DNA of 64,000 bases from positions 310,001 through 374,000 of the forward strand of contig CAJNOP010000035.1 of assembly GCA_905250075.1 (NCBI GenBank). The letters are read 5' to 3'. Both the position numbers and the translations under genes were made by a program. This DNA comes from Rotaria sp. Silwood1 (lineage: Eukaryota > Rotifera > Eurotatoria > Philodinida > Philodinidae). The notes beneath the pieces are model-generated. The model worked only from the letters and a program-made list of their open reading frames with translations. It did not search any database and was not told the origin of the DNA. Shown here one piece after another: positions 53,955-64,000 of this stretch (positions are counted from its first letter, which is position 1; each line of letters begins with the position of its first letter).

Positions 53955-55308
53955 TTAAAAAGGGATAACAGTTAATTTTTTTCCGTCACGTGTATCGATT
54001 AATTTACAATAATATTCATTTGTCATTGCTTGTAGACATTCTAAAATATTTTTAGCAGCAGCATCGGTTGTTAATGGAGCTTTATCTGTGCCCATTTCTG
54101 TTTTAACCCAACCAGGATGAAGAAGAGAAAAAAAGATTTTTTTCTTTTCAAAATCTTTACCCATACATATTGTTAACATATTTAATGCTGCCTAGAAACA
54201 AAAACGTGAACAAAAAAGGAGTGAAACGAAAATAATATAATAGATTATAAACTTACTTTACTACATTGATAATCATAATAATTATTAGGTAGATTTTTTG
54301 CCAATTGAAGGGAAGATATTATTGAAGAAATATTAACTACGGATGATTGTTTAATATCACGTTGTTTAAGTTGTGATGCAGATTTTTCAAGAAGTGGCAA
54401 AAATGCCTTAATGAAAAGCATATGTAAAAAGAAACTTTCAATTATATTGATAAATTTAAAATAATTAAAATATTCTAAATAGTTTTCTAGATATAAACAG
54501 TGAGAGAAATTGAACTAGTTTATATTAGAAGTGTCCATGACGGTATAGAAAATGTTTCAAAAATACTATAGCGCCAGTTGTTGCGTTCTTTTTAGGAAGA
54601 TAGTAAAATTGCATGAGTGTGCATCTGATTCGAATATCTACAAGTCCAACAGTCAGAATTGTGGTGAATCTGATAGATTCAAACTAACTATGCTGCTTTA
54701 ACAGAGTAATAGAAGAGATTTTTAAAAAAACTTTCCAAAAGCCATAGCGACAGCGAAAGATTTTCAGCCGAAATGGACATTTCTGATAGATATATAAATA
54801 TATACATTACAAAGAACTAATTAAAATATACTTTAGTAACTTTCCATGGTCCAATAACATTTTGTCGATATGTTTCCATCATATCTTTTTCATTAATACA
54901 AAAAAAGTTTAGTTTTGTTGCTATGCCTGCATTATTAATTAAACAATTCAGATCTTTTCCATTTAATGTTTCTTGTACTTTATCAACTGCTTTTCGAACA
55001 CTTGTATCATCGATGATGTCTATTAATTTAAAGAAAACAGAATTTTGTTTTTGATATCACTTTCAAAAAATTGACTAACCAAGTTGAATTGGTATAATTG
55101 TTGTTGAATGTTCTTTAGCTAACGCAAATAATTCCTTAATAACCGAACAAGTATATACATATATGTAGTTGAAATTCTAAAAGTCTACTTTAGATCGATC
55201 GACTTGACGATACGTAGCAAAGATACAATCGGCTTTAGATGCTAAAAATTGTCTAACCAATCCATAGCCAATACCTCGGTTAGCTCCAGTAATAACAACA
55301 GTTTTCAT
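53955..55308 (-). CDS. Short-chain dehydrogenase/reductase, intact copy
   Basis: Five exons, 55189-55308, 55080-55134, 54832-55019, 54257-54406 and 53955-54191, give 249 residues. It is a classical SDR: the cofactor motif TGANRGIG is at 7-14, NNAG at 87-90, the serine block VVNISSIISS at 144-153, and the active-site YDYQCSK supplies Tyr167 and Lys171, followed by HPGWVKTEMG. It resembles small cytosolic NADP(H) enzymes of the C-factor/sniffer group; the substrate cannot be told. The exon-intron phases are the same as in the tandem copy upstream, except for an extra intron between the YxxxK exon and the AALN exon. Tandem orientation and shared structure show a local duplication. Confidence 0.92.
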
Positions 55309-55475
55309 CTCAAGAATTGATGTTCTAAAACAAAAAAACTTACTCTTATCACGAATCAAACATAGCCTATATATATATATAGATATTCATTTTTATTTAT
55401 TAATACATCAAAAAATCACTTTTTACATTAGAAAAAAATTCTTTAGAAAATTTTTTAATGCTTAAAGTTATTTAT

Positions 55476-56420
55476 TTAAAATGGAAGTATATCACATTTA
55501 CTTCCACTAGTAGAATCAATTAATTTCCCATAATGTTCATTTTTCGTAGCAGTTATACAATTAATAATATTTTTCGATGCTTCGTCAATATTCAATGATG
55601 CTCTTTTACGTTCCATATCAGTTTGTACCCATCCAGGATGAAGTAAAGCAATAAAAATATCTGATTTAGCCAATTCGGTTGCAAGACATACAGTATACAT
55701 ATTTAATGCTGCTTTTGAACATTGATAATCATAAGCAAAATAAGATAGAGTCGAAGCTATTGTAATTGAAGAGATAGTCGTTGATATATTAATAATACTA
55801 GCTTCAAGAACATTTCGTTCACCAGTAACTGCTTTTTGTATGAGAGGTAAAAATATCTGAATATCAAAAAAAAAACATCAATGTAGACTAATATATATAA
55901 GAATAAACAAGTATACACACCACTGTTACTCGTCATGCTCCAATAACATTATGTCTGTATGTATCAAGCATATCTTTTTCGTCAATATCATTGAATTTGA
56001 AATTCTTACTGACACCGGCATTATTTATTAAACAATTGAGACTTCGATCATTTTCTAATTTCTTTTTGACTTCAAATTTTGCCTTATTAACACTTTCATC
56101 ATCACTAACATCTAAACAAAATGTTATATATCAATGTAGTTTTTTTTTCTCTATCATGTAAATAACAACAAACGGACCAATTTGAATTGGAATAATTATA
56201 TTCGAATGTTGTTTTGATAAATCTAACAATTCCTATGATGACATAAAGTACATATACATCTTAGAGAACTATTAAATTTGACAATGATTACTTTAGATTT
56301 ATTAGCATCACGATAACCGGCAAAAATAAGTTCAACATTTGGTGAGTTTGAAACAAGATACTTCACAATACCAAAACCAATACCTCGATTAGTGCCTGTA
56401 ATTAAAATATTCTTTATCAT
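55476..56420 (-). pseudogene. Short-chain dehydrogenase copy with in-frame stop
   Basis: Four exons, 56292-56420, 56178-56232, 55921-56111 and 55476-55856, mirror the intact neighbour: TGTNRGIG, NNAG, INISTTISS, AYDYQCSK and HPGWVQTDM are all present and in phase. At 55933-55935 the reading frame has TGA where the intact copy has TGG (Trp, in VIGPWKVTK); here it reads VIGA-stop-RVTV. That cuts the protein at about residue 120, before the catalytic tyrosine. The exon's donor is GTGTGT. Everything else is open to the normal stop, so the lesion is young, a segregating allele, or a base error. One fewer intron than the sister copy. Confidence 0.8.
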
Positions 56421-58338
56421 AGTTTGCTAATACTAAAAGATCGAATGCAAATTTAAAGATTATAGAAATAATCATCTTAAAGATTTTCTTTTTTAAACTA
56501 ACTATTGCTGATAGATGAAATCAAATAAATTAAGAAAAATCAGACTCAAATAATATGGAATAATATGAAAGGTAAAAATTATGAAAAAAAAATACACCCA
56601 AAAACCAATTCTTTCAATGCTCTTATTATTTAATGTATCGATAAAATATTGAAAATACAATCCTTTTAACTCTCAACCACTAACATTTTTTCTTATACTT
56701 TAATGTACTCGTAGAATGGTAGTAAATATATCTATATATATTAACAGAAAGCTAAGCGTACTTTTCGAGTTATCTACTTGATAGAAACACGACGAAATGA
56801 ATCACTGCTGTAACAATCATTTCTTCGGTACGGATATTTGTTGAACATGAGACGTAAATTTTTCATAGACAATTGGTATCATCATCAGGTACATATAAGA
56901 AAGGAAAATTACAATGATTCATCAGGCGTGTGTGCCATCTATTCTTTCGAAAAGATAAATCGTGGAAAGTGAGCATCAATGGGTATAGTTAATTAAATAG
57001 AAAAAATAGTTTGAAAAAAAAAGAAAGTTAAATATATTTTACTGCACTGAACAGATGTCACACTTGTTCGATAAGTTATTCTATTTATGGCAGTAATTCA
57101 TGTTTGTTCTTGCTTTCATTATTTCTATTTCTTAACATTCACAATGTATTCACTCTTTAGTATTTGATGAAGCACAATAACAAAATAAATTGTTTTTTAA
57201 CTCGTAAATATGATTTTCGTTCATTGAAGTGACAATCATAGGGAAAAAAAACAACAAATAATTCTTATTTTTCTTTGTTGTATCCATACAAATACATGTA
57301 GAAAGGAGCTCAACAATATTAAGAAAAATCGAATCTTAACATTGTCGTTCGAAGAGCGTTATCCTTTGTTTATTGAAAGATATACATATATAATGGAATC
57401 GTCTCAATTTCATTGTCAATCGATGTTAATAAAAGTTTGTTCTTCTCGAATAAACGAATAAAAATAATAAACCTTATATTACATACAGTTGTGTACTAGT
57501 ACAAGAAAACAAATAAATGCCAGTTTAATACCAATAACAAAAACTGTTCGACAAACATAAATAAGTAAAGTATCAACGTGTTTCGATGTGGATTATATCA
57601 TAATTGCTTCTTTATTTACTGCTGACAATGGATAATATGAACAAATCAATGGAAAAAAAAAAAAAAGAAAACCTACTTGGATGAACATGTATATGTTGTA
57701 TTGTTACATTTGGATTCCATTTGAAAACCTATATTTCTTCAATAAGCATCATACCAGAAACTATAATAGTAAATTAACAAAGAATAATATTACTTGAAAA
57801 TATTAATTTAAATAGAAGAGTCGATTATTTTTAGCAATATTAAAGTCTTCTTGTTTTAGAATTTTTGTATCTGACTTTGATCAATGAGACACTACCTAAT
57901 AAAAGAATATTTAAATTTATACTCGAAATATGATGATAATTTGTGTGCGTCATATATTGTTCAGCTTCTTTAAATATATATATCTAAGTGTTTCTTTGCA
58001 TATCACTTTGTTCACAGTTAGAAGTCATATGAGTATGTAAGAAATAGCCAAAATCAATATAACAAATGGTACGTAATCAACGAACTATTTAACTAGGGAA
58101 AATAACCAATATAGACAAGCGATCAAAATCAATATAAAAAGAAATCGAAATTTACGTGGACAAAAAAATCGTTTAATAAGTATTTTAATTGAAATGCTAT
58201 TTGAATCAATATGATGAATTTCTCTTGTTTTGTATAAAGATCAAAGAAATACAAAGAAAATATATTTTAGATGTCTATTAACCATAAATAACAGTAGGAA
58301 CAACAAATAGTAAGTATTTATAAATATTATATGTATGA
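56421..58338. other. Intergenic
   Basis: Between the SDR pair and SAP30BP, all minus strand. AT-rich; no gene, RNA or repeat pair recognised. The part next to 56420 should contain the SDR promoter. Confidence 0.5.
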
Positions 58339-59788
58339 TCATTGATCAAAACGAGTTTTGCGTTTTTCACCACCTATATCAGGATTTGTCGATGAACCAA
58401 CACCAAGTTGATCAACTTTTTTAACACCTGGTGTAAAACCAATCTAGAAAGAAAATTTAATTCACTTAAAAAAGAAATTATTAATGAACGAATTGATGTA
58501 TACTTTTGGTCGTTCTCGTCGTTCTTTTTCTCTTCGATCCATTTCAAGTTTTTGTGCTTTACCTAAACAAGCCTTAGTATCAATTTATTCTTATTTCAAA
58601 ATAAAATCAAATCATCCGTACTTAATTCTTCATAATAAGATTCTTTACCCCACCAATGTGGATCATATAATTCCTAAAACATATAAGAAAAAAAAAATAA
58701 TAATTAAATTTACAAACATATAATAAATAAAATATACTTGTGGAAAATTCGTTCCAATTTCATCAATATTCAAATGAGAAATCATTTTTTCATACATACT
58801 TAAAAAAAAATCAAAAAAATGATAATCAACAAGAAAATAAAATTATATATATTTCAATACCATGGATTTCGAAAATCTTTTAATTCTTGTATACGTACAT
58901 TTTGATCGACACCTGTTTTTTTAAATCGTTTATAATAATCTTCAAATTTTTTCTATTCAAATATAAATGTAGTTTGATTTAGTTTTTTGTTTCTATAAGA
59001 AAATTTTTTACTTCAAGTTTAGCTGAACAACCTTTGATAGGTTCTGGTGGTATACGAATATCAGCATCTTCGGGAAATATTAATGGATAAGCTAATAAAA
59101 CAAAATATAATTAAAATCATTTTAAAATGATCATTTACTAGGTGTTAAATCGATACGAGATGATGGTGATGTTTCTTCTGGTTTGAGCTATGAATAATAA
59201 ATATATAAATCAATACTATACCAAGATTAATAATACATACCGGTGTAACATTTAAAAGTTCAGATGTAACAATTGTTTTTTCAATAAATGTAGTTGTTTC
59301 AATTTGAATAAAAGCAGTGTCTCCATTAGCATGTAATATAACTGCACTATTTGAATTTGAATGATCATCGTCTCCATCTTGTTCTCTATTATTATCTTCT
59401 TCTTCATCTTCATCTGTATGTTCATCATCATCAGAATCAGCTTCATAGGTAACCAACGAAGATTTAGCTAGAAAATAAAATAATATGATTTTGTTTTTAT
59501 TATGAAAAATATTTTTCAATTAATAAAATAATACAAACTCTTTGTTAAAGTAGGTTTATGTGTAGTTAAAGGTTTTTTTGTAATGATAGTTGGAAGAGTT
59601 GTTGAATCTGGTGTTGAACTTTTTGATAGTATTGGTTCATTGATATCTTCATCATCAGAATCTGATATATCTCCAATACCAACACTGGGTATAACACTTG
59701 ATGCTGCTGGTACAGACGAAGAAGAGGATTCATTTGGAGCTATATCAATATCCATGATATTATTTGTTGTAATTTCTTCATCAGACAT
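58339..59788 (-). CDS. SAP30BP: SAP30-binding protein (HCNGP family)
   Basis: Nine exons join in phase into 324 residues: 59539-59788, 59241-59467, 59139-59187, 59012-59091, 58861-58952, 58738-58798, 58622-58673, 58504-58562, 58339-58443. The HCNGP domain is clear: IRIPPEPIKGCSAKLE, YKRFKKTGVDQN, LKDFRNPCMYEKMISHLNID, EIGTNFPQELYDPHWW, ESYYEELSKAQKLEMD and KERRERPKIGFTPGVKK. The N-terminus is acidic and disordered (SDSDDED, EADSDDDEHTDEDEEED), as in other SAP30BP proteins, and the C-terminus is basic (EKRKTRFDQ). The protein is nuclear; the vertebrate homologue binds SAP30 and takes part in splicing of short introns with RBM17, fitting a genome full of short introns (inference). It is divergent from the CNG channel, with 229 bp between starts. 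Confidence 0.95.
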
Positions 59789-60017
59789 TCTTGTACTAGA
59801 ACTCTTTCAACGATGGTAGATCAATTAAAGTGACTGAAATTATTTTCCTATTCTATTGCTTATGGTACATTTCCAATCAGATATAATGAAAGTGACATCT
59901 AGTAAATTTATTTCTGGAGGCTAATCGTAGGTAACGAGCCTCATTGTTACATTCTGATGATTTCTAATTCATTTATCATTTAATCTTGTGACATATCGTT
60001 TTTAAGGAAAAAAAAAG

Positions 60018-62271
60018 ATGGCTAAACATACGATTTCAACTAAACGAATAAAACGACCTCATGCTTATGAAAATCTTATTAGTAGTTTAGACACAGAAAG
60101 TGATCTGAATGATCTAACACTTGAAAATTTAACAAGTCTTGAATTTGATCGTTAGTAGTATTAAATTTTTATTCTTAATAAAAAAAAAAAAAATGTAAAG
60201 TTATTTTTTTAAAGAAAGTATTGAAGAAGATCAACAAATAAATAAATCAGTGGCTCGAAGTTATAGCAAGTTAATATTATTTAATTAATCAATTATATTT
60301 GTCCTAAAATAGTTTCTTTTTTTAGTCTTATATATGAGTCACTTTCATATGATATCCGACGTCAATCTCAAGTATCATCAATTAGTGGACAATTACGTAA
60401 TTTACGTCGAAAATTTAGTGATCGAACTGATGCTATTAAAGAAATTATTCATCAACCACCAGATTACGAAGATAATGCAACAAGTTAGTATATCTAAAAA
60501 GATCAAAGGCTTCCAACAAATCAAATTCATCACATTCTTACGATTATGTTTACAAAACTTTTTAAACTCTAAGAATATTTTGGCTATTTTAGTCCTTTTA
60601 GTTCATTTGATCCAGTTCAGTGTACATGTGGATGTCAAATGTGGGCAATGGCAAAATCAGTAAGGGGGACAGAGGAGGCTTAGCCTCCTTGCCCCACAAG
60701 CCAATCTATACCCAAAAGGAATAAAACGTGAAAAATATGAAAGTCATAATAACTTGAAAATCATGAAATTCAAACGAGATAAATTGAATTTCTCGTAGAT
60801 CCCGCAGAAAAACATTTCAAATCATAAGCTTAGCTTTCCTTAAAAAAATGATATCTAGTTTTAATTTAAAAATCAAAGAAGAAAATTACATTATTTTTTT
60901 TTCTTTAAGCTGCTAGTGTTATTGTGCGTGAAGAAAAACAGCAACAACAATTTCCTGCTAGATCAATATTTGCATCAGATAGTGAAAGTCATGCTTCAAC
61001 AACTAGTCTAGCTATAGAAGGCAATGGAATAAAACAACGTTTACAACGAATTCTTTTTCGTTGTATACGAAAATCTGGTTTTCGAAAACCAGTTGATACA
61101 GATAGTAAGTTAATAATGAAATCTCTTTCAATATTCTTTTATTATAATAAGGTAATGCACATTTAATTTGGTTAACGTTAGTGGCTATGGCATATTTATA
61201 CAATTTTATATCAATACCATTACGTATAGCATTTCCAATATGGAAAAACGGCGAAAGAAACATTTGGTTATGGATGTTAATCGATTATTTATGTGATGTA
61301 CTCTATTTAATAGATATATTTTTTGTTCAAACAAGAATTAAATATTTAGAAAATGGACTTTGGACTGTATGTAATAAAGAGAAAAAAAAAGATCTTTTCA
61401 ATGTTTTTCTGTATTTTATTTTATTTTAGACAGCATTTCGTTTAACTGCTATGAAATATTTTCATTCATTACGATTTGTATTTGATTGTTTATCACTTTT
61501 ACCATTGGATGTTCTTTATTTTCTTTTTGGTTTTCATGCAATTTTTCGATTAACACGTTTACTTAAAATACGTTCATTAACAGATTTTTTTCGTTCTTGT
61601 GATCGTTGGGTACAATCATTTTTTGCTAGTGTTCGTCTTGTAAGAATTCTTGCATTACTTCTATATGTTATATTATCTGTACATGTATATGCATGTATTT
61701 ATTTTCTTTTTTCAAATTATGAACGTCGAAATGGTGTTGATAATGGTTGGGTTTATAAAATAGAAAATCAACCACGTATGAGTGCATATTCATATTCATT
61801 TTATTATTGTTTTAAAATTGCATCTACAATTGGCAATATTCCAAGTCCAGAAACTGGACCTGAATATGTATTTGTTATAACGGGATATTTATTAGCATTA
61901 TTTATATTTGCTTTATTAATTGGACAAATACGTGATGTATTTCAATCAATGAATCAAAGACGTTCAGAATATCAAAATAAAGTTGAACAAGTTATGCAAT
62001 ATTTAACAAAATTTGGAATACCAAAAACTGTACAAGACAGAGTTAGAAATTGGTTTCAATACAATTGGGAAGACAGGAATACACTTGGTATGATCTTTTT
62101 TTTTGTATATATATATATGTATATGCACAAAGAATTTTGAATAAACTTTAAATTTATTTCTTATGAGTAGAAGATGATGATACAACATTATCATTTTTAC
62201 CTACAACTCTTCAAACTGAACTTGCTATTAGTATTCATTACGATACATTATCAAAAGTACAATTATTTCAG
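60018..62271 (+). CDS. Cyclic nucleotide-gated channel, CNGB-like, partial
   Basis: Seven exons, 60018-60150, 60215-60269, 60326-60483, 60910-61104, 61152-61366, 61430-62087 and 62171-62271, give 505 residues, then a donor GTATGC. The transmembrane core matches CNG channels: WLTLVAMAYLYNFISIPLR (S1), DYLCDVLYLIDIFFVQTR (S2), an S4-like RLTRLLKIRSL, pore SFYYCFKIASTIGNIPSP, then LLIGQIRDVFQ and a C-linker with YLTKFGIPKTVQDRVRNWF and LPTTLQTELA. The C-linker and the run after S6 resemble CNGB subunits more than CNGA. The filter reads TIGN (Asn388) instead of TIGE (CNGA) or TIGG (CNGB). The cyclic-nucleotide-binding domain is missing: its exons must lie beyond the right edge or past the long final intron. 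The N-terminus is charged and disordered. A non-selective cation channel in sensory or ciliary membranes is likely. Confidence 0.9.
60673..60689. repeat. GC-rich palindrome in CNG intron
   Basis: AGGAGGCTTAGCCTCCT is a perfect 8-bp-arm palindrome within a GC-rich patch (GGGGGAC...GCCCC) in an otherwise AT-rich intron (60484-60909). It may be an end of a small transposon fragment. Confidence 0.4.
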
Positions 62272-64000
62272 GTATGCTTTTATTTTCATGCTACATCTCA
62301 ATGTTGTAATTATCTGTTGTACAGATTTGATATTTTTTATTGGTACGTACATAGCATCGCTTTGGCTTGCTTTTCTTTTCTTTATACTATTCTGATATGA
62401 TATTAACATCCTAGTTGCAGATGAGCAAAGAATAGAATAGGACGTATAAAATTAATTCTATGATCTCAATAGGAAAAATTTCATGTTTATTGTGCATGGT
62501 TCGAAGAATAATCTGTATGCAAAGTCTTTATACTGTTTATCTAATCACTGTTTATCTATTTATAAGTCACTGGAGAAAAGCAAAGGTAATTCGTAAGAAT
62601 CAGAAGTTTATGCTCTTTGTAACTAGAGCCCTGCAGGGTGCCCGTAACCTGTCCTGTCCTGCCCTGCCCTGCCAGGATAGGACAGGGCAGGTTGCAAAAG
62701 TAGCAGGGCAGGGCAGGGTCAGGTTACGAAATTTTTACAGGGCAGGTTACAGGGCAGCACTGTCATAACCTGTTAACCTGCTATTAATTTATCGAATCAA
62801 ACATTATAGACATCTTTTGAAAAATTTTATACGAAGAAGAATATCGAAGCATAAAACAACATAAAGTAGGAGAATTGATATACGAAGTCGATGAAAAGTT
62901 ATGAATTTTTTTGTAATATCATATATAGCAGGGCAGGGCAGGGCAGGTTACAGGTTATGAAAAAAAGTCTCAGGGCAGGACAGGGCAGGGTACGCGAAAA
63001 AATTCACAGGGCAGGACAGGATTAGGTTGCAGAATTTTTACAGGGCAGGTTACAGGTTACGAAAATACTGCACCCTGCAGCCCTCTATTTGTAACTATAT
63101 ATTACGATGTTTTCTGGTTTAAAGTTAGTACATTGAGAACAAAACCTATGACGGAGACGAAAAACGATGTTGAGACAAAATTACTGATGCAGTCCAGTTT
63201 TGTATTTTGATTCAAATTATAAGAAAGTATTTTTATAGATTAAGTTATAAAGTGAGGTTGATCCTTTTCTTTTTAATTTTAACTTGCTGTAATGTATGAT
63301 ATGGTAGAATATTAACTTTTGTGCAACACTAGAAAATTAAAACTATCTTAAAGTTTCATGCACAGAAGTTATGCATACTTGAAGAAACCTTATTTTTCTT
63401 AGCGAAAACAACCTTTTTGATTTATTTAAAGATTTGCTTACACCTAACCAATCGTAAGTGAGTAAAAATATTCTGAAAATCCATTTGGAAACAGCAGCAA
63501 ATTCTAGTTCTACCAACTATTTTTGAGCTTCTTCAATGATATCAAGATTTCTAAAAGATGAAGATAAGATATTTAACAATACCTTTTGAATTAGGGCATT
63601 GTACAAACTTCAGTTTTGGCTGTTATCAAAGATTTATCTACAATGAATTAACTTAAGGTCAAAAAATAATTCTTTATATATAATTACAGAGAGTTTGAAA
63701 TTCTCGTTCTAGCTAATTACTTTTGATTCTCGTCAATGACTTATAAGTAGAGAAAAATGAATCAAACATATTGTGAAAAGACTTTCTACACATAGATTAC
63801 ATTCACTAATAGATATTTCTACAAAGATTGGAAGATAACTGGTTAGAATGGAATTGATTGTACAAGAAAAAGCGAACTAATGTTACTACAAAACAATTAG
63901 ATAAATTTATTTTAGTTTTTTCTCATTAACTTTGATCTATAAATCTAATTGCATTCTTTGAAAACAAAATGAATTGAATAGAATACTAAAACATTGACAG
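62272..64000 (+). other. Incomplete last visible CNG intron
   Basis: It starts at a GTATGC donor; no acceptor leading into a cyclic-nucleotide-binding exon was found before the window ends. It contains the hAT-like MITE at 62633-63078. Confidence 0.6.
62633..63078. mobile_element. hAT-like MITE
   Basis: The element begins GCAGGGTGC and ends GCACCCTGC, flanked by AGCCCT on both sides (62627-62632 and 63079-63084), a probable target duplication (6 bp exact; hAT elements normally give 8). Both halves hold many CAGGGCAGG/CCTGCCCTG and GGTTACAGG motifs, making it far richer in GC than the surroundings. No coding capacity. It sits in a CNG channel intron. Confidence 0.75.

Overview
The window is AT-rich eukaryotic nuclear DNA. 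It has many short GT–AG introns (mostly 40–100 bp, a few of 0.5–2 kb), clearly animal genes such as IFT70/TTC30, SLC37, OGFOD2, SAP30BP, TMEM26 and a CNG channel, and a scatter of small inverted-repeat transposons. Several genes look more fungal, plant or bacterial than animal: a GT71 mannosyltransferase, a GH125 mannosidase, a plant/fungal-type Kv-beta aldo-keto reductase and a potato-inhibitor-I protein. AG acceptors lie just upstream of several start codons. This combination suggests a bdelloid rotifer (Rotaria or Adineta type). That assignment is inference; no species-diagnostic sequence was identified.

Layout. 0–5 kb: the 3' end of a Myb/SANT-domain gene (+), convergent with a disordered polyQ/polyHis/polySer gene (-). 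6.9–9.9 kb: thymidylate synthase (+). 12.2–13.4 kb: Kv-beta-like reductase (+). 15.5–15.8 kb: a 72-residue potato inhibitor I protein (-). 17.4–19.8 kb: SLC37 sugar-phosphate transporter (-, 14 exons). 20.2–24.9 kb: IFT70/TTC30 (+, 16 exons). 24.9–28.8 kb: gene-poor, with a foldback element and an orphan coding-like ORF. 28.8–29.9 kb: OGFOD2-type dioxygenase (+). 30.0–30.8 kb: single-exon ABM-like protein (-). 32.6–36.1 kb: GH125 alpha-mannosidase (-). 40.6–41.9 kb: TMEM26 (+, no intron). 43.8–48.2 kb: GT71 mannosyltransferase (-). 48.2–53.2 kb: transposon-rich gap. 53.2–53.9 kb: orphan membrane protein (+). 54.0–56.4 kb: tandem SDR pair (-), the upstream copy with an in-frame stop. 58.3–59.8 kb: SAP30BP (-), divergent from a CNGB-like channel (+) that runs off the right edge.

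Exon models were built by hand from splice sites, and reading phase was checked across every junction. Most genes are unrelated housekeeping or ciliary genes. The one functional pairing that stands out is GH125 (mannose-removing) and GT71 (mannose-adding). Both are predicted type II membrane proteins on the same strand 12 kb apart, and both families are best known from fungi. The transposons are short non-autonomous elements, three of them inside introns. No rRNA, tRNA or CRISPR feature was seen.
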